Source: Epithemia pelagica (lineage: Eukaryota > Bacillariophyta > Bacillariophyceae > Surirellales > Surirellaceae). From it: a DNA stretch of 64,000 nucleotides. Below are positions 1-9,922 of the stretch, one piece after another. Below the pieces are notes generated by a model. The model was not told the DNA's origin and ran no database searches. It saw only the letters and a program-made list of their open reading frames with translations. Made by a program: the position numbers and the translations under genes. Position 1 is the first letter of the stretch. Each line of letters opens with the position of its first letter. The stretch spans positions 868,001-932,000 of the forward strand of contig OX337228.1 of NCBI GenBank assembly GCA_946965045.2. The letters are read 5' to 3'.

Positions 1-321
1 AATGTGTATACGTGCCACCGTTCGGTGGAACCACAATCCGCGCATCCATGCACGACACAAAGGCATGTGAAAGCACGCTCCGATAAAATACCAAGTTCCA
101 CAGAACGAAATATATACATGTTTGAACTTTTCGCCGACTCCAAGAATTGTGTACATGTTCCGTCGTCGGACATTATAAAAGCAAACGGCGCTCCTTCTTG
201 GGTGACCTGGTTGACCACCTTGGGCTTGAATTGAGTGCCCAAACTCATCGCTTGTGGAAAATAGGAAATCCGATTCGTCTGACTCTTTGAATCCCTCATT
301 GATAAGGGTCTTTGCTGCCAT
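1..321 (-). CDS. Possible partial gene running off the left edge
   Basis: Read on the minus strand, the frame starting at the ATG at 321-319 stays open for 107 codons to the window edge. It begins MAAKTLINEGF and is acidic at first (KESDESD). Just upstream the same frame reads DEDDVE after an in-frame TGA, and a CAG precedes it that could be a splice acceptor, so this might be an internal exon. A second minus frame over about 1-291 is also open and reads plausibly (FKPKVVNQVTQEGAPFAF), so the correct frame is undecided. No family was recognised. Real coding on this strand is plausible but unproven. Confidence 0.2.
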   Translation of the reverse strand, partial: MAAKTLINEGFKESDESDFLFSTSDEFGHSIQAQGGQPGHPRRSAVCFYNVRRRNMYTILGVGEKFKHVYISFCGTWYFIGACFHMPLCRAWMRGLWFHRTVARIHI

Positions 322-950
322 CTCCACATCGTCCTCATCGACCTGTCACTTTCTCGACCATTCGTTCAACTCTTTGACTGCGTAAAACTTCACGTTGTCT
401 AGGTAGTGAGGCCGTCCCTTTTGCATCGACCAAGCCAAACCTGAAGCGTGACACGTCATCAAAAACCCGGCAATATGACGTCAAATCCGGGTTGTCGGAT
501 CGTTCAACTTTGGTCGACCGTACGAGAGTAGGAGTAATTGCCATCCACAAACAAACGCACAACAACGACCACACGGAAGAGCGAGAGACGAGATTGCTAC
601 AAACAAAAGGACGTCTCTAGAGAAAGAGAGAGAGAGAGAGAAGTGACGATTCGCAGTATAGTACTCGATTGATCGCATCGTTGGATCGGCTCCAGAACCT
701 CTTTTGCACGCCTCATCTTGTTTGTCGGTCGCGCCATCCTCAAGTCCATTTTCCATTTCTTCTTTCCTGTGTGTGTTTGACATATATATTATAAACCACC
801 CATCAAAAGTCACAATTGTATTGATCTCTTGTCCAGATCTTGGCCTATCGAAAACAGTCGTCACACCGATATTTTATTAACACCAACGCAAGAAAAAATC
901 ACCACCACTTCAACGACTTTTCCATATTCACCAACACCACCACCACCACA
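322..950. other. Intergenic region upstream of the PP2C gene
   Basis: No supported gene. It contains a short GA microsatellite (about 625-640) and, at about 894-950, a run of CACCAC/ACCACC triplets directly before the PP2C start codon. This is probably 5' untranslated sequence and promoter. Confidence 0.5.
625..640. repeat. (GA)n microsatellite
   Basis: Eight consecutive GA dinucleotides at about 625-640, in the presumed promoter of the PP2C gene. Confidence 0.7.
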
Positions 951-2372
951 ATGGGAAACTTGTTGGGAGCACCCGTGACGGAAAAGGAAACGGAACGTGG
1001 TACGACCGTGGAAGGTCCCGAAGACGAACGGGTTCGATTTGCCGTTTCGTCCATGCAAGGATGGCGTGTCCATATGGAAGATGCCCACATTACCGAAGCC
1101 CGCTTGTATGCGGCCGAGCCATCCGCCAATGCGGCTTCCACTTGGAACAAGTTGGACTTGCCCGGTCATTCGCTCTTTGCCGTCTTTGATGGTCATGGAG
1201 GTTCTTATTCGGCCTTGTATGCCGGACGGAATTTGTGCCGTGTCTTGTCACGACAATCCAAATTTGTGCAATATGCCAAACTCGTTCAAAGCAACAACAA
1301 CAACAACAGTACGTCGACTCCACGATTGGGAGAAATGGTGGAATTGTTAAAAGGAGCCTTGACGGATGCCTTTGTCGATATGGACAAGGAAATCTTTTTG
1401 GCCTTGTTGAAGGGAACCAAAGTACCCGATGCCGATACACCCTATCATGACGACCAACCAACATCACACCACCCGGCACCCAAACCTACGACCGACATCA
1501 ATCCTACCATGGCCTTGGATTCTACTACTCCTGCTGCCAATTCGAACAACAGTGTCGAATTGTTGGAAGAAGAAGGCAATTCTGGTACGACCGCCTGTGT
1601 CGTGTTGGTGACACCCCATTGTATCTTGTGTGCCAATGCCGGTGATTCGCGTGGTATTTTGCGACAATTAAATGGTCGAACCATGGCCTTGAGTTTTGAT
1701 CACAAACCGGAAGATGAAGGCGAAGAAGGGCGAATTCGAGCGGCGGGTGGCTATGTGACGGGGGGCCGGGTGGAAGGGGATTTGGCCGTCAGTCGAGGAT
1801 TGGGTGATTTTCGATTCAAAGATGCCACCATTGTCCAACGGGGAAGTGGCAATAGTTTGGATCCAGTCTTGCTGTCACAACCAACCGATACAATGACACT
1901 GGGGAATGCGAATAACAATAACAACAACAACATATTCATGCCATCCTCCTCACCAACGGTCCAATCGGCCGGAGATCAAAAAGTGTCACCAATACCCGAT
2001 GTCTTGGCCAATATCCGAGATGCCTCACAGGATGCCTTTGCCATGATTGCTTGCGATGGTATATGGGATGTCCAAACGAATGAACATGCCAGCAAATTAG
2101 TCCATGATGTCTTTTCGGAGGGGGAAGTCGATGTTGGATTGGTGTGTGAAGAAGTGTGTGATATTTGTCTCCGATTGGGAAGTAAAGATAATATGACGGT
2201 CTTGGTACTGCAATTTCCAGGGTATACGCAACGATTGCGACAACAACAACAACAAGGACAACCGCAAGGACCATCCACTCCGACGGGCGTCATGTCACGA
2301 AGACAGGCACGAGAAGCCGAACACAACAATCTCAACAACAGCAATACGACAATGCCCTTGTCATCGCAATGA
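951..2372 (+). CDS. PP2C-type Ser/Thr protein phosphatase, probably N-myristoylated
   Basis: A metal-dependent PP2C/PPM phosphatase of 473 aa, which removes phosphate from Ser/Thr using two metal ions. Visible family motifs: HMEDAH near residue 41, DGHGG at 80-84 (metal Asp and Gly), GDSRG near 231, CDGIWD near 368, and KDNMT with the last metal Asp near 413. The frame is open further upstream, but only through a TTG codon. The ATG at 951 gives MGNLLGAPVTEKET, with Gly2 and a small residue context typical of N-myristoylation, so membrane association is likely. A poly-N/His/Pro insert (about 120-200) and another near 325-340 interrupt the catalytic domain and are probably surface loops. The C-terminus is Q/N-rich. 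No intron is needed. It converges on the LRR gene. Confidence 0.93.
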   Translation: MGNLLGAPVTEKETERGTTVEGPEDERVRFAVSSMQGWRVHMEDAHITEARLYAAEPSANAASTWNKLDLPGHSLFAVFDGHGGSYSALYAGRNLCRVLSRQSKFVQYAKLVQSNNNNNSTSTPRLGEMVELLKGALTDAFVDMDKEIFLALLKGTKVPDADTPYHDDQPTSHHPAPKPTTDINPTMALDSTTPAANSNNSVELLEEEGNSGTTACVVLVTPHCILCANAGDSRGILRQLNGRTMALSFDHKPEDEGEEGRIRAAGGYVTGGRVEGDLAVSRGLGDFRFKDATIVQRGSGNSLDPVLLSQPTDTMTLGNANNNNNNNIFMPSSSPTVQSAGDQKVSPIPDVLANIRDASQDAFAMIACDGIWDVQTNEHASKLVHDVFSEGEVDVGLVCEEVCDICLRLGSKDNMTVLVLQFPGYTQRLRQQQQQGQPQGPSTPTGVMSRRQAREAEHNNLNNSNTTMPLSSQ

Positions 2373-3106
2373 TTCTTTTGCGATTCGGCATTGGAATTGA
2401 CACACACACAAGGCTCTCGACACACTCGAAACAACGCCCCAACGCGCCTCTTGCCTTCTCCGACACACACACGCTTCACTCACTTTCTCATGACTCTTTA
2501 ATCCTACTGTTAAACAGCATTCCACCAACAGTTGCATTCGTTTGTAGATGTGTCGATTCCAGAAAACTGGTTTGACCCTTGTAGGGATCTCGTTTCGGCA
2601 CAGAGTACGCAGCTGCGAGTGACGCCACGTCTCTCTCCTACAAACAACAACAACATGTCGTTGGATGGATGGCGTGTTCCAAATTCGTAGTTTGCTATAG
2701 CGTTACAAATACTTGGGAATTGTCTTTTTTTTTCTCTCTCTCTCTTGTTTTGGAATTTGGATTCCTACAACGTTCTAAATTACACACACGTACGCACACA
2801 CATCATATAGCAGTGTGGTGCCCCTGTTGATCCACGAAATCCCCCACTCGAACCAGGACACGTCCGTCGACACCACCACAACAAAAACACAAACGGATCT
2901 AACATACACAAACAATCATGCAGCAGACAGGAGACCTGGACATGGTACTGCCAACCTTGCCTCCCCACAAAAGTGGACTGGTGGGCGTCCAACAGTATTT
3001 TTTTTTTCTCAAATGTCTCTCCCCAGCACTTGTAGCAGTATAGCAGCTGAGGGACCCGTAGACCACATACAGCTCCAGACAGGTAGTACAAGCGCCAAAG
3101 AGAGCA
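2373..3106. other. Convergent intergenic region (PP2C and LRR gene ends)
   Basis: About 730 bp between two tail-to-tail genes. Both 3' untranslated regions should lie here. It holds a T/CT-rich run (about 2727-2746) and CA-rich stretches. No gene supported. Confidence 0.5.
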
Positions 3107-4426
3107 TCACCGGTCCGCCGGGGGTGCCTCGAGTGCTTTGCGTTTGCCGCTTCGATGTCGTCGTTGCGATTGAAATTGCAAATATCGTGTCAAGGGCGTC
3201 CGGACGGCATCGTGAATGCGCAAAAAGTGCCACAAGGCCGTCGGATTGTCTCGGACGGCCTCACACAATTCGCAAAAATTGGTCCGGTGCAAATTCCGAA
3301 CGACATCGCCCCGATTGTGTTGATTCAATTCAATCAAGACTTGAAAAATGGATTGATGCCGGGCCGGATCGACGGCCACACTGCACCAGGACGAAAAATT
3401 GAGTTCCAAGGCGCGGGCAATCGATTGATAGCCTGTCGTGGTAATGCCGGGTGTATTTTTGCGCAAATCCAAACAGGACAAGAAGCTCGAATCTTCTCGA
3501 AACAAGGCTTGACCCAAGTAATGACAGGCCATGTCGTCCAATTGCATGTGTCGGAGTGTCAAATCTTGCAAGGTGGTAACTTCCGTCAAGAGCCGACACC
3601 AAAGCGAAGGGGAAACGACAACGGGCTTGTCATCCTCATTGTCGTCATTGTTTGGTGGTGGTGGTTGCACAGGAACGACGACTTGTGGTGGTGCTGCGGC
3701 AGGGTTGTTGTTGTCATCATTGGGGGCCGCACCGTCATTCGCCGGTGGTGGTACGACAGCTGCGGCGGGAGGATGGGCCGTCAGTTCGTCCTCCAATCGG
3801 TTCGGATACAAGGCCAATGTCAAGGAACGCAAATGTGGAAATCCCATCAAGACTTGCAAGACGGGATCCAAGACACCCGGTTGCGGACTCGTGGTCGTCG
3901 TCGTGCGCGATTTGTTCTTGTGGTTGGACTGGTTCTTGTTCTTTTGGATATTAACATTCCAGAGAAACAGGCCCGTCAAGCGCAATTCTTCCAAGGATTC
4001 CGCCATGCTTTCACAGGCCAAACTGAGCAATTCAATTTCTTGGGGCGATTTGAGTTGCATGCGATGAATGTCCAAATTGACCAAACTGGTGGCGCGGGGC
4101 AATTCTTGCAACAAGACGGGTGTCAAGACGGCTCCTCCATCCTTGCGTTGGACGTAGCCATCGGAAATGATGAGGGTCCGTAAGGATTCCAATTCCGTAA
4201 TGGTGCGAAACAAGCGGCGTTGATCGCTTTGATGCTCGACAATTTGTTTCAAAAATTCATGACCCGCTTCAATCCGATGAACACTGTAATTTTGCGGCAG
4301 GACGGACAAGAGATTGGCAAAAAAGCGACGAAAGGCCGTGGCGTCGCGCAAGACATCGGTAATAAACAAGTAGAGAGCATCCATGCGGTTCTCTTCCAAA
4401 CCTTCCAACAAACTTTCCATGTTCAT
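3107..4426 (-). CDS. Leucine-rich-repeat protein
   Basis: An ORF of 439 aa from the ATG at 4426. The frame stays open to 4624, but only via a TTG and across a poly-Asn stretch, so the first ATG (MNMESLLEGLEEN) is preferred; an upstream exon is not excluded. The N-terminal third is helical and ends in an LRR-like piece (LESLRTLIISDGY). Further LRR-type units are ESLEELRLTGLFL, LRSLTLALYPNRL and, after a Pro/Ala/Asn/Asp-rich linker (about 235-285), LQDLTLRHMQLDDMACHYL followed by SFLSCLDLRKN. This resembles ribonuclease-inhibitor-type LRR proteins, which are protein-binding scaffolds. The specific partner is unknown. It is divergent from the SNF2 gene. Confidence 0.75.
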   Translation of the reverse strand: MNMESLLEGLEENRMDALYLFITDVLRDATAFRRFFANLLSVLPQNYSVHRIEAGHEFLKQIVEHQSDQRRLFRTITELESLRTLIISDGYVQRKDGGAVLTPVLLQELPRATSLVNLDIHRMQLKSPQEIELLSLACESMAESLEELRLTGLFLWNVNIQKNKNQSNHKNKSRTTTTTSPQPGVLDPVLQVLMGFPHLRSLTLALYPNRLEDELTAHPPAAAVVPPPANDGAAPNDDNNNPAAAPPQVVVPVQPPPPNNDDNEDDKPVVVSPSLWCRLLTEVTTLQDLTLRHMQLDDMACHYLGQALFREDSSFLSCLDLRKNTPGITTTGYQSIARALELNFSSWCSVAVDPARHQSIFQVLIELNQHNRGDVVRNLHRTNFCELCEAVRDNPTALWHFLRIHDAVRTPLTRYLQFQSQRRHRSGKRKALEAPPADR

Positions 4427-5158
4427 TCGGTCCCTTCCACTTGAATCAATCAATCGTACGTTGTTGTTGTTGTTGTTGTTATTATTGTTGTCTTTTGTTT
4501 GTGGCAGATTGAACAAACTGTTTCGAGGAAAGTCTACCCCCGTAGCACTGCCTACAAAACCAATCCAGCCGTCCAAACACTCTTCCACACAACAACCAAA
4601 AGAGGCCCACTCTGCCCAATGCAATGGTGTATGTTGGCCTTGGCGCTCTCTCTCTCTCTACACACACGTCGACCCACAAGAAGGAAAATCCAAGCACCTT
4701 CCTCGCAAAGAAGCAACAGATGATGTCTCAGTCCCTCAACACAGAACTACACACACAGCCCAACCAACGCAGCCTTGATTCTGTTTCACGATTTTTATTT
4801 GGGAGAGGCATTTTGTGCAGCGACGTGCGTCCCACCAAAGTTGAACACGCATGTGCGCGTGGAAACAACTAGAAGTTTCTCATTGTCAGATAGTTCATCT
4901 CTGTCTGTATGTCTTCCGAGATTTTATGCGACTCTGCAGCGATCTGAGAATTTTGTGTCAACAGTGTATTTGCGACGGAGCGAATCGATCGCCTCGAGGC
5001 GCACAATTCGCCTTTCGGGGGACTTTTACTCCTTAGCGAAAGATGCAAGGGAAAGGTCGTATTAATTGAATAATACAGATAACATACGTAGCGATGGGAA
5101 GTGTCCAATTCGGTGTTTCATCTTTCATCGTCATTCCTCTGTTCGCCTCCATTCGACC
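4427..5158. promoter_or_regulatory. Divergent promoter region (LRR gene / SNF2 gene)
   Basis: About 730 bp between two divergently oriented genes, so it should carry both promoters. It includes a TTG-triplet microsatellite (about 4459-4482) next to the LRR gene start. No TATA box or known motif could be assigned with confidence. Confidence 0.4.
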
Positions 5159-8100
5159 ATGGCCGACGACAACACCAACCACAAGAAGGACGCCAAAGGA
5201 GAGGCGACAGTCTCGGTTGCCGAAACGAAAGATGCATCCTCCTTACCGAATGGCACCCATGGAAATCACACGAACGAGGAGGCCGGCACCCACAACAATA
5301 AGGACACCCACCCAAACAATGACGCCGCGCCTCCCTCGGCCGACCACGACGGGACCCGTCCGGCTCCCGACAAAGCCACGACCAATGGCAACACCAACAA
5401 CACCGACAATAACAACGACACGACGAATGACAATGACGACTTGAACGAGGAAGAAGAAGCCTTGTTTACCAGTTTGGAAGCCCAAGAAGAAGAAGAACAG
5501 GCGGAACCACCTCCGCACGACATTACTCATGCCCCCAAATTGTTGCAAAAAGCCTTGGAAGCGGGACACGTGCCGGCCGAGGATGCTGTCACTACTACCA
5601 AAAAACCAAACGACACCACCCAGTCGTCGTTGTTGTCCAAGGGAGACATGTCCGGCGACCACGCCACGACAACAACGACGACGACGACGACGGATGCGGC
5701 TGCTGCTTCCACGGTCACGACTCCCAGTGCGCAACAACGGGTAAGTGGGAAAATTCTCGTGGATCTTGCATGTGGGATTGATTCCAAGGACAGTGGTGTG
5801 AAGAGAGGATGTGTGTGTGGGAGGTTAGTCGTGCCATTGCATGTGTCGTGTGTCGACACACATGCCATCATGGCATTGTGGGGTTGTTGTCATTCTCACA
5901 CTCTCACACCTGTGAATCCTTTTGTTTTGGAATCTCTCCTTGGGTTTGGATGTGTCTCTCGCTGGTTGGCGTCGATCCACAATGTATTCTATACAGCAAA
6001 CGCAATTGGATTTCTTACTCAACAAGGCATCGGAGTATTCCAATTTCATTGCCCGGGATTTGCAAGAATTGCAAGCCGAAGGAGAAGCAGAGGCGCGGAA
6101 ATTGGCGACCAAGTTGGAAAAAAAGAGTAAAAAACGCCATCGTGCCACGGCCGAAAGCAAGGCGCACAAAAAGGCCAAATTTTCCACCGCCATGGAACAA
6201 GCTTCGGCCACGGCCGCCATGAGCCGAACGGGGGAAGGACGACCCATTTTTATTCAACCCCCCAATTTGGCCGCTGGCTGTGTCTTGAAGGATTATCAAT
6301 TGGAGGGTGTTCGATGGCTTTCGACCCTGTTTGAAAATGGGGTCTCGGGTATTTTGGCCGATGAAATGGGACTGGGTACGTACCAAAGAAACAGTGTGTG
6401 TATATGTTGATGGGGATTGGAACGGAGGACCTTTGGCATATCGAGGCAGGATGGGGATGACGCTGGCTACCTAACTGTGTCCTATTCTCACCAACAATCA
6501 TTCGTTCTGGGCGTTGATTCCCAATGTTGCATGCAACTCCGTAATGTTCTTGTTCCTCTTATTCGTTACAACAACTACTACTACTGCATTTACAGGAAAG
6601 ACGATTCAGTGTGTGGCCCTGATTGCTCATTTGTTGACCAAGGGTGTTTCCGGTCCCTTTTTGGTGGTGGCTCCCCTGGCCACCTTACCCAATTGGGTAC
6701 GAGAGTTTGAAAAGTGGTTGCCTCATCAACCAGTGGTCCGTTACCACGGACCCGAACGAGAGGCCTTGCTCAAGGGACCCTTGCACCCCAAGCTCCGCAA
6801 AAGTCCCAATTTTCCCTTTATCGTTACCTCGTACGAAGTGTCGATTCGGGATCAGGCCAAGTTGGAAAAACTGTCCGAATTCTCCTATATCATTGTCGAT
6901 GAAGGACACCGTCTCAAAAATCATCGATGCACGCTCTTGCGATCCTTGAAACGACTCAAGGCGGCCAATCGACTCTTGTTGACTGGAACACCCATTCAAA
7001 ACACATTGGATGAAGTACGTATCGTTTGCCCTGGACTGTCGAGCACACTGCACACACTGGACCAAGCATATCTCACACTTGTGTTGGACATGGTTATTGG
7101 AATCCTTCTTGTTTGTGACGTATATAGCTTTGGAGTTTGTTAAATTTTGTCAACCCGACCATCTTTGATGACCTTTCCGTCTTTCAGTCTTGGTTTGGCT
7201 TTCGCGACATTGGACAAAAGAAACAGGGTGCCACGGACGAGGACGATATTTTGGTGGAACAACGCAAGAACCAAACCATTTCCAAGTTGCATTCCATTCT
7301 GCGTCCCTTTCTTCTTCGGCGAGTCAAGAAGGATGTCCTCAAAGAAATGCCACCCAAAAAGGAAGTCGTGGTCTATTGCGGTCGTAGCAAACTCCAAACG
7401 GGATATGGAGAAATGATTGAACAGGGAACCCTGCGTGACACTCTGATTGCGCAAGGCATTGAAGATGGTCGATCCCTCAGTCAAACCAACAAGCAAATGA
7501 ATCACCGCAAGAATACCAATCACCCCTTTTTGTTTGGAGAACCGGTCGATCCCGCCACGGGGATGCACATGGGAACCGCCTATCCACACTTGTTGGTTCG
7601 TGCCTCGGGGAAATTTGCCTTGTTGGATCGCATGTTGCAACGCTTGTACGACGATGGTCATCAGGTACTCATTTTTTCGCAAATGACGTCCGTCCTCAAT
7701 GTCATGGAAGATTATTTGCGAGGCTATCGGCAGTGGAATTATTGTCGCATTGATGGATCCACGCACATTGACGACCGGCAACGACAAATGGATCAATTCA
7801 ATGCCGAAAAGACGGCCGGAGAAAATGGCAAACGCAATGTGGCCGACGATCGAACCTTTTGCTTCTTGCTGTCGACCCGAGCCGGTGGATTGGGAATCAA
7901 CTTGACGAGGTATGTGTGCCACCATTCGACCAGAGTTGTTGTGTGTGTGCGTGTGGAACGGTTGCTCTTGATGTCTTGTTTTTGATTGTTATATGATCCG
8001 GTTGACTGACACCTATTGCATTGGACCTGTCTACATGTCGTCGTCTTGTTTTGATTTTGTTTCTCGTGTGTTGCATCATGGATCCAGCGCCGACACGTGT

Positions 8101-8586
8101 ATTATTTTTGATTCCGACTGGAACCCTCATGCGGACAGTCAAGCAATGGATCGATGTCATCGCATTGGTCAGGAACTTCCCGTGGCGGTCTACCGGTTGT
8201 TGACGGTGAATTCGGTGGACATTGACATGATGGAAAAGCAAATTTCCAAAAAGAAATTGGAACGCATGACGATTGCCGGTGGTGATTTTCGCAAGGCGGG
8301 ACGACGGAGCAATCACAAACTGGGGGGAATTTCCTTTGAACAATTAAACAACTTGCTCCAATCCGATATCAAGGACTTGAATACCAAGGGAATGGATGAC
8401 GATGTGGAAGATGTCAAGATTAGTGACGAGGAGTTTGAATTGATTATGGACCGGAAACAATTGTTTGAAACGACACCGGGTAAGGCCATTCCTACCGAGG
8501 GCAAAATGTACGATGTGATTGAGGCAGAAGATGACGATGGCAATGGAGAAGAGGCTTCCAGGATGTTGAGTTCCATGAAGGGATGA
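5159..8586 (+). CDS. SNF2-family chromatin remodeller, DDM1/LSH (HELLS) type
   Basis: Five exons joined as 5159-5740, 5997-6375, 6596-7014, 7128-7909 and 8088-8586 give 886 aa. Each junction restores a conserved motif and has GT-AG ends (GTAAGT, GTACGT, GTACGT, GTATGT). ATP-dependent nucleosome remodelling motifs, in order: DEMGLGKT across intron 2 (about 315-322), DEGH box (about 422), LLTGTPIQN (about 447), [15 protein letters not shown] across intron 3, [26 protein letters not shown] (about 708) and HRIGQ (745). DEGHRLKN and the [13 protein letters not shown] segment before the helicase favour the LSH/DDM1 branch over ISWI or CHD. Exon 1 encodes an acidic, low-complexity N-terminus. In plants and animals this branch supports DNA methylation and transposon silencing; the same role here is inference. 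Confidence 0.9.
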
Positions 8587-9765
8587 TGCGGAGAATATTG
8601 TAGAAAGTAAAATGATTCGACACACATAGTAACGTTGGACAAGGGACCCTACTGAAATCAAATAAAAATCATGGTTCTGTAACTTGGAGTCGTGTCGAAA
8701 ACCATGGCGTTGCCCCCTTCATTCAAAGGGTTTCCACAAGAGAAGAGAAGGCAGCACCATTTCTCGATGCACTGAATTGAATATAGAACGAAGCAATCAT
8801 CTACCTAGTAGAGCGATACTGTTTGACTGGAGCACAATCCAACAACAACATGGACGACGAAAACAAGAAATAATTGCTCCTTGTGTTTTGGAATTTGGAA
8901 TAAAAAGAGAACGCTCCCAACAATGCACGTCTTGTGGAGGAGGATTGACTGATTGTTGATTTTGTTGTATTCGCACTCGGCATATGACATGACAAGAAGT
9001 AGAAGGAACCCAAACTAGTTGTGGAACAACCATCTGCCACCAAATGTTTGCTCGCATTCGGATGTTGGATTCTTGGTCGATGTACACCCATGGATCCTTC
9101 GCATATTACTCGTATGATATGTTCGGAGTTCGGACGGGTGTGATTCTCGTTTTCCCTCTGCAGCTGGGCTTTGTTCTATGGATATCATCACAGGATTGTG
9201 CACAAGCACAACCGACAATCCTCTCCTTGACACTTCCAACTTCCATCTTTTGATGGCAAAGTCAAAAAAACTGGGAGGGGACCCGACGAGAGAGAAAGGC
9301 GAACCGATGGCGACAGAATAATTTGTGATTGGAATCAGCTGTCCTTTGTTTCCCAGCGTCCAAAGTGGAATCTGCTGGTAAGAAATATGGTTTGATGGGT
9401 AGATACACCTGTCGAAAGGGAGTACTGAATGTCGGTGGGTGTTCGCATGATCCGTCGCACCCTTCGCTCACCTGTGCACCAGATGGCAGCAGCTGCCGTT
9501 TGTTCCCCGGAAAGGGACCACCGGGTGAGGGGAATGGAGGATTTTCTATAGAACCCTAATCGATACAACTGTGAATCCTCTGCCAGACATTTAGTCCGTA
9601 GGGGTACCATTTCCGGGAATCTCCCGGTTTCTGGACCATCTGCCATATCGTGTCTGGGATGTGGTGCATGCTGATGGGGAGAGAGGAGATTGAGATCGAC
9701 TCTTTTCTTGAGAGCGAAGGTCCTCTCTTCCTCCATCACAATCACAATGCTTTTAAAAGGCAACC

Positions 9766-9798
<33 letters not shown>

Positions 9799-9922
9799 CT
9801 CCAAGAACGAAACAAACCGCAATCCGCAGATTGGGCCCATCCCCTTGTCACTCCCATTCAATCAACAACAACTCTCATACTAGCAGCAACAAGGAGTAGT
9901 TCCAATCTGCATCATCAGTATT
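8587..9922. other. Intergenic region
   Basis: About 1.3 kb between the SNF2 gene and the F-box-like gene, both on the plus strand. Several small frames exist, but none is longer than about 100 codons without depending on simple repeats. A CAA microsatellite (about 9767-9798) lies shortly before the next gene. No gene supported. Confidence 0.5.
9767..9798. repeat. (CAA)n microsatellite
   Basis: About ten CAA triplets upstream of the next start codon. They produce a poly-Leu ORF on the minus strand that I regard as artefact. Confidence 0.85.

Noticed and set aside
840-950. Upstream start of the PP2C frame at 840
   Set aside because: It would begin at TTG and add a Thr/His/Asn-rich stretch. 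The ATG at 951 gives the family-like MGN... myristoylation start.
4427-4624. N-terminal extension of the LRR gene to 4624
   Set aside because: It begins at TTG and runs through a poly-Asn simple repeat; the ATG at 4426 is the first usable start.
5159-8586. ISWI or CHD assignment of the SNF2 gene
   Set aside because: No HAND/SANT/SLIDE or chromodomain sequence is visible, and the motif wording around DEGHRLKN fits LSH/DDM1 better.
9335-9799. Minus-strand 154-codon ORF beginning with poly-Leu
   Set aside because: The poly-Leu is the reverse of the CAA microsatellite, and the rest has no recognisable domain.
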